Shown here piece after piece: positions 37,787 to 49,905 of a stretch of 64,000 nucleotides of DNA. The first letter of the stretch is position 1. The number at the start of each line of letters is the position of its first letter. The stretch is from Blasia pusilla (Eukaryota; Marchantiophyta; Marchantiopsida; Blasiales): positions 20,646,001-20,710,000 of the forward strand of contig CM114271.1 of NCBI GenBank assembly GCA_050084515.1, in the 5' to 3' direction. Position numbers and translations under genes: made by a program. A model generated the notes under the pieces. That model had not been told where the DNA came from. It saw nothing but the letters and a program-made list of their open reading frames with translations, and made no database searches.

Positions 37787-38111
37787 AAGTTGCATATGGA
37801 AAAAGTCCGTGTCCGTGGACATGTCCATGTCTGTGGACTTATGTCCGTTCTATGGAAGGATTTGTCCGTATGGGCCTTATCTTTCCCTTCTTTCTAATTC
37901 CCATTATTTGCCTTTTTGTTCCATACTCCCTCATTTCTTCCTCTCTCCACCTCCACTCCCTACTCCCTCATTACTCCTCTCATCCTTGTCTTGCCTTCCA
38001 TCATGGACTAAAAGTATGGGTCCCAACTCTTGGAACCCATGTACGTGGACATGTCCAAATTTTTCCGTCCATGTCCGTCCTAAGAAAGGACTTGTCCGTT
38101 GTTGTGCAACC
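37787..38111. mobile_element. Short terminal-inverted-repeat element (about 325 bp)
   Basis: The left end reads AGTTGCATATGGAAAAAGTCC, and the reverse complement of the right end reads GGTTGCACAACAACGGACAAG. Both arms continue with GGACATG-rich text, forming imperfect inverted repeats over about 80 bp. The same end motif (GTTGCAC...GGAAA) bounds the element at 52465-52838. The flanks carry related but imperfect CTCTCCA/GTCTCCA text, so the target duplication is not clear here. It has no coding capacity. Confidence 0.55.
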
Positions 38112-38299
38112 ATGTCTCCAACATGATGTCGTTGAAGATTATTGATCATGGAAGTTTTTAACCAAGGTTATCGCACTTATGATGTTGTAGTGGGGCATGC
38201 ATTCCTCTAATGGTCATACCGATCTAACAACTCCATCATGCATAGGTTGTTCATAAGAAAAAATGTGTGCGCTTGGCAGGGGTGCATGTCAATAAAATA
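38112..38299. other. Short spacer, no feature
   Basis: Nothing recognised between the inverted-repeat element and the CACTA relic. Confidence 0.4.
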
Positions 38300-40980
38300 T
38301 AGTATATACCCTTGTACATGTTGTATATGCTCTCTCCTCGTGGTCATCATCATTGTCCTTATCATCCATCATCACATGTGTTCATGCCATTGATGCAACA
38401 ATATGAAGATGACCCAAAAATTTGCTCCCCAACAACTTGGTTGTGTGGAACATGGCCACACCTAATATGTAGCCCTTATCCATGTTGCCCTACAGTTAAG
38501 GTTGGTTTATGATCAAGTCCTTCAATTAGTGCATGTAACGATTCACCAAATACATCGATCCACAATACTCACATCCAACTATGCCAACTTGATTTGGCCA
38601 AATGGATGAGCCAATGACTCTAAATGCCTGATCATGAATGAAGGTGGAAACACCTTCTCCGACTATGTGATGACCACAACCACCTCCAAACCACCTCCAC
38701 CTCCATCTATATGATTGCAATCCTCAAGACATATCTCCTTGCTACATTACCATCTATCCATGGATATCAAAACAAGATTATTCAAGCTTACTTTTTTCTA
38801 TGATTGCGTGAATTTCTAGGGTCCTCATTTTATGGGTGCCCCAATAGAGTTACGCAATATCTCAAATAAACCGACAACCTGTATATGTCCTCCTTGAGAC
38901 ATGGCGGTGCCAAACTATGCATTGATATGAGAAGCACATCATACATCAGTTGATGCAAGTCATAGGTGTTTGATCCCTTCCCCCCAATTTCTTGGGACGT
39001 CTTTGATAAAGGTTGTTTGCAAGTATGCACCATATTGTGTGGGCATCCAAGTGGAGGCAAGTTCTTCTCACAAATGTAGTTGCTCCTTCCTACTCAAAAT
39101 CCCAAATGCATGTGGCCTACACACTCGACGAGTCGAACTTCTTCCTCAATCGACCACACCTCCGAATGCACAACCATCTCCTCATATACTCATTTGTGAG
39201 ATTCGTGTCTCTTTGGCCAAACAACTAGTCCATCAACAAGCACATGATATTATCCTTAATGTGCATAAGATTCTTTAGGTGTTGAATCAACATGCCCCAA
39301 ATGTTTGTGAAGCTAACCACAAGCTCATATAAGAAGAAACGTCAACTCGTAGAAAATCTTTTGTATGATCGAATACCTCATGATTTCCAAATATTAAAGT
39401 AATGACATGTTCTCACATTCTAATAAGGTTTCCTATTGAGGAATTACTCTAATTTTGTTCCTAAATGCATGTGTGGTATCTTACCCATGTGCACACGATC
39501 CTGCTGGACCAACCAATCCAAAAGATGGAACGTCAATATCATCCATTGGCTCTTCTTCTAGGTCTAACCTCATGGCATGTCCATGAGGCCCTTGTATCTT
39601 TAGGGAAATCAATGCTCATATCTAGAGCACAAATTCCCCCCCATAGGGTGAATTACTCCTCCATAAAAAATTTAAGGTACATATCTAGATAACGAGTCAA
39701 CTTTGGGCCTACAACATGTAGAACACATACACCATGTATGAGCAAGTGTCTGGTCGATACTTAATCTAATATATCACATGGAGATCAATTGGAAATCATA
39801 TGCTACAAAACAAGAGGAATCTAAATTTCTTACTTTGAATGATCGACCTTACAATCAAAAAACCCCTCTTCATGGCAAGCCAAGATGGAATGTTATAGTT
39901 CTCCAACATAATTTCCCACACTAAATAGGATCCTTGCGTCAGGATGTATGGGGACATCCCATCGGCGAAAAGACCCAATCACACATTTTGAGGGTTTTCC
40001 CACCAATCCGATCGTGCGCTCTCACATGTGAATGGGTTGAAGAGTCAACCATCAAATGTGTGGCATCATCTATGGATTGATGGCATTTTATCCATTGTGC
40101 TAATGATGACATCTATATGTATGCAAAAATTCATGGAATGATGGGAGTTGATAAAGAGCCTTTCAAGGCACATCTCCTCTAGTATCATCTCGATTACGTG
40201 TGGCTCTAAAATGTGGGCAAGACCTAAAGGATTTTCTATGCCTCTGATATAGAAGTTGGTCACAAGGACATGCATGTATAATCTCATAGTCTAATTCCAT
40301 ATTGCTCAATAGTTGTCAAGCTGCTAATCTAGAGTTGGGGAAGCATTCCCCTTTAGTAGGAGTCTATACTAGAGTCTATCATTCAATAGGTTGAACAATG
40401 CATCCTTCAATAGGCTGAGCAAGTTCTTAACATACAATCACTCTTGTAAGTTCAAAGGAAGTAAGTTACCAGCCATGAGAGACATCCAAGAAACGTAATA
40501 TTATGGAACTCGCTCCTCCTTATCCAAATGACCTCCACGCACATCGCTATCAACGTCGGAGGAATGGTCATAGAGAAAATCCTCTATCCTGTTGTTGAGG
40601 AACTCATCAATTTCCTCCTTGGGGCCTTTTTTGTTTACCCTCCTCTTTGTGATCCAATTTTCCATCCTTGTCCATGAATCCTCCATCATCCTAGTATTGT
40701 CCCTCGTTGTCACTGGGTGGAGTGTTAGGTCAATCCTCGGTCATTATCCCAACCTCCATCTATTCCTCTAATGAGGATGAAAGGGCACCCTCTACCTTGA
40801 AAAGACCATCCAACTCGTGATGCCTACGAGATGGGAGGATCCTCTTTGTATGGGTGATAGACATATTGGACTTTATTTCGGAGTTAGAGTTTATGCACCC
40901 TAATGAGTAAGTAAATAGCAACATCCACAAAAAACATGGAAAAAAAAATTCTGATACATTTCTACATGACAAATATGTAC
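38300..40980 (-). pseudogene. CACTA (En/Spm) TNP2 transposase relic
   Basis: Read on the minus strand in several broken frames, the TNP2 landmarks appear in order. LGLFADGMSPY and ENYNIPSWLAMKRGFLIV (39800-39980) match the DG...P and YNLPPWLCMK region. DMYLKFFMEE and ALDMSIDFPKD (39580-39690) match the next part. NLMHIKDNIMCLLMD (39220-39270) matches the MHIEKNV region. The DUF4218 part follows: NTYDLHQLMYDVLL and EDIYRLSVYLRYC (38850-38980), then STFIHDQAF...GSMYLVNRYMH (38526-38650). Numerous stops and frame changes make it dead. An acidic frame at 40501-40713 may be its N-terminal part. TNP2-type proteins cut and move CACTA elements. I could not define the CACTA termini. Confidence 0.75.
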
Positions 40981-42619
40981 AATTTTTTCATGGGTCTTAC
41001 ACATTCGCAACTAACAAATGTCTCCTCACCTATCTCTATAATTTTGTAGCAAGAAATGAAATGTTAAAAAATCTTCATCCCAATTTGAACCGAAGTGCTC
41101 ATGTTATCACTCCACATACTTGACCAAATAATTGATTGTACCCAAGTTTGTTACCCTATTGTACAAGATCATCATCAATATAATATCAAAGATGAGAGTT
41201 TCTCATAGTAAGAGCGTGTGGGGAAAAAAGATACTCCAAGAAAGATGGGGTCATATTCACCAACTCCCTCTATATAGTGAGGGAGTATATGACACCAATG
41301 TAAGGGAATAAGATGGGTTTATCATCCATGTCACATTCTTCATTATTGAGTTTCTTGTCTAGTGCAATTATCCCAAGACCCATCCCAAGACCTAAAGTTG
41401 AATATTTCATTGTGTATCTTCTACCCCATACGGTCCATACCTCTATAGACTCAGTATCGGGGATGGTATAAGGACATCCCTATAGGGTCGTATTGCACTA
41501 CAAGTAGTATTCTATTGAATGACATATCAACTCCATAGGATCCTATTTGTTGGTAACGTTAGGTACATACTTAAATATCCAAACTTAAGGTTGTGTCTCC
41601 TTGCTATGGGATCTAATGACTTGATGGCCAACATCAGATGCTCAAGTGCTCACCATTGGTTGGTCGACCTCAATTTTAAGGAAGGCGGTGGTGGCATTGA
41701 TGTTCTGGCCCTATGGACAAGGGCACAAATATTTTCCCCTATCATCCTCAAAGTCTTCATCTCAGATGCAACAAAGCCCTTGCCATTTTCTATTACATAT
41801 TCTCTTGTCTTTTTCTCCCCTTTTGGCATAGGTTTAGCCAAGGAGAGGGTTTTGGGTGTGGTTTGATAAGACCACCACATTGAGAGTGTGTGTTACTCAA
41901 AGTAGCACTCTTGAGCGATACATCTCCACATAAGTGGAGCATTGTGTGTCGTGGATTATAACACAATAGCATGCACTCCACATGTCAGAGTGCTAGGAGC
42001 AAGAGGTATGGTATCATGCTTGGAGGAGGCATTAGAACATCTTTCCTATGCACATGGATATAATCTACAATTTCCTAGTTCCATTGCTATGTATGATAGT
42101 GTGAGATGCGGAAGCAAAAGTAGTGGCTTCAATAGGAGGGCCTACTGTAGTCAACTAGGTAGTAAGGAACCCCATTGTGGAGTAAGGGTAGACCAAATGT
42201 GGCAATTTTGTTGAGCCAATTTGGATATTATGCAATATCAATGGTGAAGAAGTTTTTTCACTTGATGGTGTGACTTATCTTTGAGTAGAGCTTGCTTGTG
42301 TAAGTTGTGTGGGTGGAGCGGCCATCAACATATTTTCAAGCTATCGGGAACAAAATTATATCTGAGTTCAAGAATGGGACCAGAATTGTTTTAGAGTGCA
42401 TGTAAACAATCATCAACATATTCACTTGGGATCGTCGTCATTACACAATGAAAACGGTATCTGAGGCAGTATAGGGGTTCCAATGTCAGAGGAGGAGCAC
42501 AAAACATGGGTGTTGGCTACACCATTACCCACAAACATAAATTTATCCTCATAGATTTTCATCTTACTGAGGGAGTTGGCAATAGCAAGAGACTTGTGTA
42601 GAGACCAAGTGGACTGACT
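40981..42619. other. Unassigned DNA upstream of the CACTA relic
   Basis: It holds frames of 60-115 codons on both strands, all overlapping and without recognised motifs. It may be the decayed 5' part of the CACTA element. A CACTACAAG at 41496 resembles a CACTA end, but it has no matching inverted partner in view. Confidence 0.3.
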
Positions 42620-42954
42620 AGTGAAGATGGGCAAGATGCTATATACGAGACTAGTCACGAAATGCAAAGGGCATAAAGACAACCATGAGATGCCAAAAAA
42701 TAAGTCAAAATACAAAGATGGGCACTAGCGATGAGACACATGAAATGTAGGCCCAAGGTCCAAGATGCATTTGCGAAGCCAAGAGTTGCATAAGCTGCAA
42801 AAAGCCTCCGCCAAATCATGTTGATGGATAACTAGTCAAACGTCGATCTGCGGGTCATGAACTACGTTTGGGTTGAGGGCCCAAGGGGGGAAATGAGAAA
42901 GGTGGGGTTGTGGTAAAGAACCCCAAAATTACCTATAGAGGAGGGGATACTCTC

Positions 42955-43050
<96 letters not shown>

Positions 43051-43240
43051 CAACTCAAGCCCTTGAACTAGGAACTAGCCATGATGTGTGTGTGGCCGTG
43101 TTTTAGGTTTGAACTAAGGGACGCACCTTTAGGAATTAACCAACGCATTCCAGTTTAGGCAAGCGACTTGGAGAGATTGGCCAAGGATTAGAGAAGAGGA
43201 TTCTTAAGGAGATGATACGCACTTGGGGAGACTCATCTTC
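42620..43240 (+). repeat. Dispersed repeat, copy B, with CT expansion
   Basis: Homologous to 32540-33070 in the same orientation (block list given under copy A). Directly downstream, 43350-43395 contains GAAGTAGAGGATGG...GGACTCTA, echoing the gag-like remnant at 7841-7870. That suggests related LTR elements. Confidence 0.5.
42951..43047 (+). repeat. (CT)n microsatellite inside repeat copy B
   Basis: About 97 bp of CT with a single CCC interruption near 42963-42966. It generates a spurious Arg-Glu frame on the minus strand. Confidence 0.97.
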
Positions 43241-45900
43241 AGTAGTGCTTGGTGGCTTTTCGGCTCCTATGGAATGCGCAACCAGTTGAGTCTTTAGGAC
43301 TCAATCTGAGTCTTCCACTTATAAATCTAAAGGTTTGGAGTACTTTGAGGTGAATCTATATGAAGTAGAGGATGGAGTTGATGGACTCTACGATGCTATC
43401 TGGGTCCCTTATGTACTTTACCAAGTATGGGGATATTCTAACTTTTGAGGTCATGGATTATGTGTGGCTGGTCAAAAAGACATAAGAGGAGGCCTTCACC
43501 AATTTGGAAGTCTTAGCCTCAATGGTAAGTTCTTGAAACTGTAGTACTCAAGTAGTCTCTTTTGTTTACTTATTTTCAATAGAGATAATAATTCCACATT
43601 GTGTGTATGGTATAGCATGATATGCTATATCTCACTTTGTGGACTTAAAGTTGAGTAGAGTATGTGTGTCGGTGTGAATTGACTTGGATACCTACACCTC
43701 CTATGATCAGATTGCAAGAGGAGACAAAGATTCAGATGATGGCTCTTACAAGGAGGGTGATGCTGAGGAGATCCTTCTCATAGAATGTCTAGCTATTGTA
43801 AGGCAAAGTAAGAGGTCCATGTTGGATAGTGCACCGAACGGACACATAAGATCTATATGTCGTAGATGTTGCCACATAGGATGGGGAAAAATTTGGCAGG
43901 GGACAGATGCAGGAAACAAGAGATTGGGATCCATGTCTTTGAGCGCTAGATCTTCTACAAGTTCAGTGTAGCCCCGCTATACGACCCACATGCACGCCAA
44001 CAATATAGGTAGGATTTCTAAAACTAATGTTGATGGCATTGCATAGAATTTTATACACAAATTAAAATCTATCACATATGTTAATAGTTCTCCTTTGTTG
44101 CATCATACAACTTTTGTGATTGTGCAATGGGTAAGTAAATCTACTCCACTTCTGCCTCGTATTTGGCTCAGATTCACAATTGGCTTATAGTGCAATTGCA
44201 ACATTGCAAAAAAAAAATTGAGTCTTCTGCACTCAAGCCAAACTAGTGTCATCCGATCAAATATGTTTGCATCGAGTGCAAATGGATATAGTGTCAAACT
44301 TGGTCCACTATCAAAAACGTCCCTAAAATGTTTTTTAGAGATGCGATTTGTGATTTTCTAGGATAGATCTCTACCTTCATGTTAGTGTCTACATTGACCT
44401 TGACATCCTCTTCTGTATTGGAGAAGAAATCACTATCCTGCTCGTCTAAGCAATCCATAAGTAACCCTACTCTACTCCCAAAGCGACCAAATCCACAAGG
44501 GCGAAAATTGATGGATGCAGCATAAACTTGGTTTTTGTCCTTAGAACCCTTCCCCTTGCCTAGGTGCTTAACCACATGCTACACCATACGTAGCCATAAA
44601 TTCTAGTCTAGATTAAAGTTGTTCAAGGCTTCAATTCTAATGGGAAAAAAAAGAATTTGAAATTTGAATACCACCCATGTACAAATGGACATGTCCAAGT
44701 CTGTAAAGACTTACTTACGTGTCATCCTAACATGTAAGATTTCATCTATCAATCTCACAACAAAATGTACCTCATATTATGCAAATTTTTCATAAAGGGC
44801 AATACAACCACTACTACATATGAGAAAAAAATTTGAGTCTCAAGAGCCATCTTATACTCGTAGTACACTTGCAACATACACATAGAATACTCATAAACTT
44901 ACAAGTACAACATTCACGTGAAACTCAAAAAATGAGTTCGTTGCAAGTCTTGCAGTCACGTTTTCCTACTATCATAGCATCATTGTAACATACTAGAAAA
45001 TAAATCTCAATGTCCTTGCAAAGTTGCAAGTATGACAACTATTGGACTCACAAAACTACAAGTCTAAAACTCCACAAAGTACTTGCAAAGTGCTTACACC
45101 CTGGTTTTGCTTTTTAGCAAATAAATTGAAATCAACCATTCCATTCAACGATTCATCCAGAGGCACAAACAACATAGTCAATTATCCTATTCCCCAAAAA
45201 TTCAACATATGTACTTAAGATTTTTTTATTCACAAAGTGATGAGTTGTAGAACTACCGACTTCTCCTATGTTGCTATAAAGGAGGTATATGATTTTGCAC
45301 CTACATTCATGGTACGTGAAAATTCATATACCTCCTCTACTCCTACATGGAGTTGGATAGACATGGAGCCCATACCATGCGATCAAATCCTAGAATATCA
45401 ACATTGTTATAGATTCGACTAGTGGTAGGTGTCACATCCCTACGACTATGATCAAGACTCTCAAATTAAGCATGCATTGCCTAGCGCATTGCACAAATCT
45501 TGCTATCCACATTGAGAGCAAGGCTCGGGGGGGACACTCTATGTATACCTCCTACATTACCTACGACGTTTTGGGGTCGGAAACCCCTAACTTATAAGTG
45601 AAATTTATTTTTTTCCTCCCCCTTACTTACTTTCAAATCGCAATTTTTTAAAAATTATGATCCCTATATTTTGTTAAGTAAATTTGTGTCCTTGATTTGT
45701 TTAGGGGCTTGAAAGTAAAGATAAGTACCCTTCGTGGGGCGGTCTTGTATTGTTGCACTTGATAATAGGCTATCAAAAGCTTTCAGCAATACCCAAGCCA
45801 TTGCCAAACATAGTATGATATGTAAGGTGGAATTATGTGCATGTTTCCATTGAATCAATATTTAGTGCAACTTCCATTTTCCCCATTACTTTGACACCTA
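43241..45900. other. AT-rich DNA, no recognised gene
   Basis: A plus-strand frame at 43684-43971 (95 codons, acidic start, Ser-rich end) and a minus frame at 44294-44575 have no recognisable family; I do not call them genes. A short GGACATGTCCAAG at 44687 resembles the inverted-repeat family interior. The remainder is AT-rich. Confidence 0.35.
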
Positions 45901-45957
45901 TGACGGAGAGGAATTGAACCTCTGTATGGGCAGGATGCTCATATGGCCACTCCGTCA
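45901..45957 (-). repeat. tRNA-like segment, possible SINE head
   Basis: On the minus strand, TGACGGA and TCCGTCA pair as a perfect 7-bp acceptor-like stem. The T-arm AGAGG-TTCAATT-CCTCT is perfect and contains an exact B-box (GGTTCAATTCC). A TGGCCATATGAGC stretch is a weak A-box. Only 57 nt lie between the stem ends, too short for a standard tRNA, and the anticodon arm is poor. A tRNA-derived SINE or decayed tRNA is likelier than a working gene. Confidence 0.35.
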
Positions 45958-46031
45958 TCCCCCTAATCTATCCCCTCCCAAAACTAGCCTATCATAAACT
46001 CAGAAAATGACTTCACACTATAACATGCACA

Positions 46032-49000
46032 TCACTTGGCAAAAGACGACAAGCTGCGGATGTAATCATTGATCACTTGTAAATCACTGTTATCCAATTC
46101 ATATATCCTCGATGTAAGACTTGGTTTCATGGACAAGCTCACATTTGAAATTACCATTTCAATGTCTATATATTGGCCATCACATGCATCATATGTGAAC
46201 AAGGTGTTGCTCTTACCTGTGCGCCGATACCAATTGCACAATATCTGACAAACATTGCCTGTCTGTCCATCTTTTGGGACAGGTCGGTCCAAAAGATCAA
46301 TAGGAGATCTACATCTACCCCATTGACTATGGTATTTTTTTTTTATAAATAGAATGCGACCTAACCAAAACTCTTTTGTAGGAACTATTCTGTTCTCATC
46401 CAAGTCTTTTTGTTTTCTCTTCTTTGACTTACTTGATCTAGTAGAAGGTCCAACTTGTGTAGTAGACTCAAACAAAATAGCTACATCACTTCCAATGTCA
46501 ACATAACAAGTTGGGCAATCTAGATTACTTGGTTCTTTTACCTTACCTATAGTGTAATATGTTTTCTGTGACATCCGTGTTAGCCTATCTTTAGAAATGA
46601 AATGATTGCAGGCCCAATCACTCACCAAAGTGGACTTGTAGTATATTCTGCCTTGAAATGTCACAGTAGGCACAACTTGACAAGGAACTCCATCTGTGCA
46701 CTCCTGCAGAATTGAACTGAATACATGCCTTACCTCATGTCCCAATATTTCTGTCTCTATGGATGGATTGTTATCTGCATCCTCAGCCAAGTCCTCACCA
46801 ATCACTCTAAACTCAACAAAGGTTGGTGCATCACTTTCCCAAGCATCAAGACTATTGAAATCCCTCTGCATTGGGTTATCAATTTTTGTTTCATCAACTC
46901 TAGACTCCTTGGGTGGGCAAGGACCTACTGTTGGTCTATGTTCAACGAAATCCTCAGAGTCATCACATGCAACTGCCTCATTTATAACAGGAGAATCAGG
47001 ACACGTCTCTGCCTCCACATCTTGTGGATGCAACCACCATCGCCTCTGACTTGTAGGCAAAGAGGACCTAGGAGACCTACTCAACGTGCTCAATATTGAT
47101 TTTGCTTCTTCCAAACCCTCTTTAAGGGCATGAACTACCATCTCATTAGTCTGAATTAATGAATAGTCAAACAGATTAGGAGCATCTTCTCCTATACCTA
47201 ACGGATGGAGAGTTCCCCACACGTGATCTTGCTTTGGATGAGACCGGCCAATCTTTAATCCTTCTGGTCCAAATTCCAAGCTAGCCAGTCTATTCAACCC
47301 CACTGCACTATCCAACAAAGACCCAAAATCATAGTTCCGTTCATGGCCACTCATTCCATCTACCTTGCTGAAGAAGATCTCACAACGATCAAATCCTAGG
47401 AGGTGAAATGGAACTTGCAAGTATGGATACTTGTCACGGAAAGCACACATTAGTAATACAATAAAATGGCAAGACATGTTGATATCATGGAAAGCTTGCA
47501 CTAATATCATGTTCTTCTTTGTCACAGATCCTACACTCCCTGTCACAGAATGATCACCATGTCTCAGCCAAAGTCTCCAGAGTCGAAAGAACCACGACAC
47601 TTTAGATGCCAAAACTACACGACTCCTCAAGTCATGCTTACGTGAGAAGAAAATATCAATGTAATTACCACAAACCTCCAAGTATAGTTGGGTCCCTAGG
47701 CTTCTGTCATGGCGAACATCCATTCTCTCAAACATATCCTGCAAACAAGCTTGCACTCTCTTTGAAGCAATTCGTTGAGGCCCAGCCCAATTTTGCCTAT
47801 CAGTCCTATTCACATCATCCCACTTCAAGCCATGCTCGTGAATTTTTTAGTGGTTATAGACATTTGTCACATATGACAAAGATGCATGTTGATTTCCAAG
47901 GACACAAGTAGTTAAGCATCTATCTAATGGATTAATTGCTTTCTTCCCATTGTGAGGTGCATCTTGGTCTCCAAAGCCATACAGATCACCATTAGGAAGA
48001 ATAGAGACAGAATATTGCTATCCTTCCCACCCCACACTATACCTACGTGTAGTAGAGCTAACACCCCTAAAATCCTCCATCATTAGTTTTCTACGACGAG
48101 CATCCATGTCACTAGCATGTCCTAATAACGACCCGACATCAAGCCGACAATACTCATCCTACATTTCTTTCAGCTGCACCCACTGTTGTCTCACCCACTC
48201 TGCACTGAACTTGTTACACGTGACAGTAACACAGATGGCCAATTTAGGCATAGATTCATGAAGAGGATTTACAATGACAACTCTTGCATACATGCCTTTA
48301 CAATAACCTTGGAAAGTACTTACAATCTTGTGGTAGCCCTCATCACCCTCCCCGACCAGTACTTCCATTCCATATGAACATTGGTGTGCCTCTTTGGGCC
48401 CACAAAACCCAATCAGGGTATCATACTTGGCCTCCCATATGTCAGTCATGACTCTTTAATGTTAGGTTGTATTCACAAGGAAAAAAATTCTCAAAGGCTT
48501 ATAATTTGTTGTATTGAATCTCGCTTATAATTTTTTGTATTGAATCTCAAACACTCACCTGGGCCTCTCCTTAATCCTTGTTTCATCCTCTGCAAATATT
48601 ACAGGGACATCTCCTTCAATTCCAAGAGTTTGCTTTGATGCAGACAAATTTCTGCCAACCTCCAAGAATATCTCTTTGCGTAATCCAGCTCTGAAGGGTG
48701 GTATCTTGGCTCTATCTCGCTTCAATGTTTTTAGACTTGGACCACCTAAGTTCTTCTGAAAGCAGTGGGCCACTTGCCTACCACCAAATTGTAGCATTGC
48801 TTGGGCTATGGCTTTGGTTCTCTTACCGTACCTAAAACCCTTGGCAGTCGTGGTTAGATTTCTAGCAACATCTGTCATGAAATCCCATAACCCTTCTTTG
48901 CCACCAAATGCTCCAGTCCTATGCCCATTCACTATATTCCTAAGGAATAGTCTTAGATCCTTCCTATCTGTAGCTACTCCTAATAATTCCTCTAGCTTCC

Positions 49001-49760
49001 TTCGCCTAGTATTCAAGGCAGCTACTTTGGCAGCATACTGTGATAGAAGCCATCGTTGCTTTTGAATTTGGAAGTTAAATTTGCAACGTGCTTTCTGTGC
49101 TCTGTCTTGGTAAGACAATCCAACCGTATCCCCCCACTGGTATCTCTGGCTCCTCTTTGCACTAAAGCTTCTGCTTCCCTGTGCACCCGACCACGAAAAT
49201 CATCCAATCGCTTTACTGACTCACATTTACTACACGTTAGGTTCATAAACCCGCCACCATTGTAAGACAACCTTTCACATTGCTTGTGTCTAAAACAACC
49301 ATGAATGGTCACTATAGACTCTAGAGTAGGATTGTAAACCTGTACACAACAGGTTAACTCACAATCCCACAAGGCCCCTCCCTCTTGATCATCAAGAACA
49401 GCCTTGACATCCATCGGATCTCCTCTCCACTTTACCATTTCATCCCAAAATCCCCAACAAAGCAAACTTAGTCCTGGATCTATTGTTGGATCTGACCCAC
49501 CTTTCCCTGAAGAGCTCCCAACGTTGGACTTATCTCCTGTAAAGAACCTCAAGATTGATCCTGTGATCGGTGTTGATCCCTAGTATCTGCTTTCCTTGGT
49601 CTTCCTCTCTTCTTCCTGCACCTCAATGCAATCTCCACGAAGCCTCCTTGACCTCAGAGGCATCCAAGTGATCGCTAACCATGTGTTGTCTCAAATTATG
49701 ATCCAAATTCAGTTTCTCTGGGCACATGTCTGTATGCAACTTTCCTGGACCCTACACCGA
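46032..49760 (-). pseudogene. Transposase-like multi-exon pseudogene, family not named
   Basis: One reading frame runs from 48453 to the stop at 46032 with only three internal stops (48159-48161, 48018-48020, 47847-47849). It joins upstream coding DNA (49118-48559) across a 105-bp intron with GTGAGT donor and AG acceptor, in phase. Around 49050-49110 a frame change links to an N-terminal frame (49552-49022) with a Cys/His cluster (HGCFRHKQCERL, then LTCSKCESV). A further fragment with MCPEKLNLDHNLRQH lies near 49680-49740. Other landmarks are EELLGVATDRKDLRLFLRNI, GAFGGKEGLWDFMTDVARNL, VPVIFAEDETRI, KWDDVNRTDRQNWAGPQRI, YLEVCGNYIDIFFSRKHDLR, GFDRCEIFFSKVDGMSG and VHALKEGLEEAKSIL. I recall similar proteins as uncharacterised transposon-type genes in animals and other eukaryotes, but cannot confirm that here. 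AEDET and DRCEIFF could hold DDE-type acidic residues; that is inference. Confidence 0.55.
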
Positions 49761-49867
49761 CCTTAAATAGGTATGACATATTGGCATGCTTTGAGGATCT
49801 GTGGGAGATGGTGTCACAAAGAACACCTCCCTATCACCCCCAACATCCTCATTCAATTGGGAGACAA

Positions 49868-49904
49868 TCTCTAGTCCTCTAGAGATTGTCTAGAGGACTA
49901 GAGA
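49868..49904 (+). repeat. Perfect 16-bp hairpin at the edge of the tandem array
   Basis: The left arm TCTCTAGTCCTCTAGA and right arm TCTAGAGGACTAGAGA are exact reverse complements separated by GATTG. It lies directly before the first copy of the 340-bp repeat. Confidence 0.9.
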
Positions 49905-49905
49905 T

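Noticed and set aside
41496-41504. CACTACAAG as the end of the CACTA element
   Set aside because: No inverted partner or 3-bp duplication was found; a nine-base match alone is expected by chance.
43684-43971. 95-codon acidic/Ser-rich plus-strand frame
   Set aside because: Considered as a gag or transposase fragment, but no motif could be matched.
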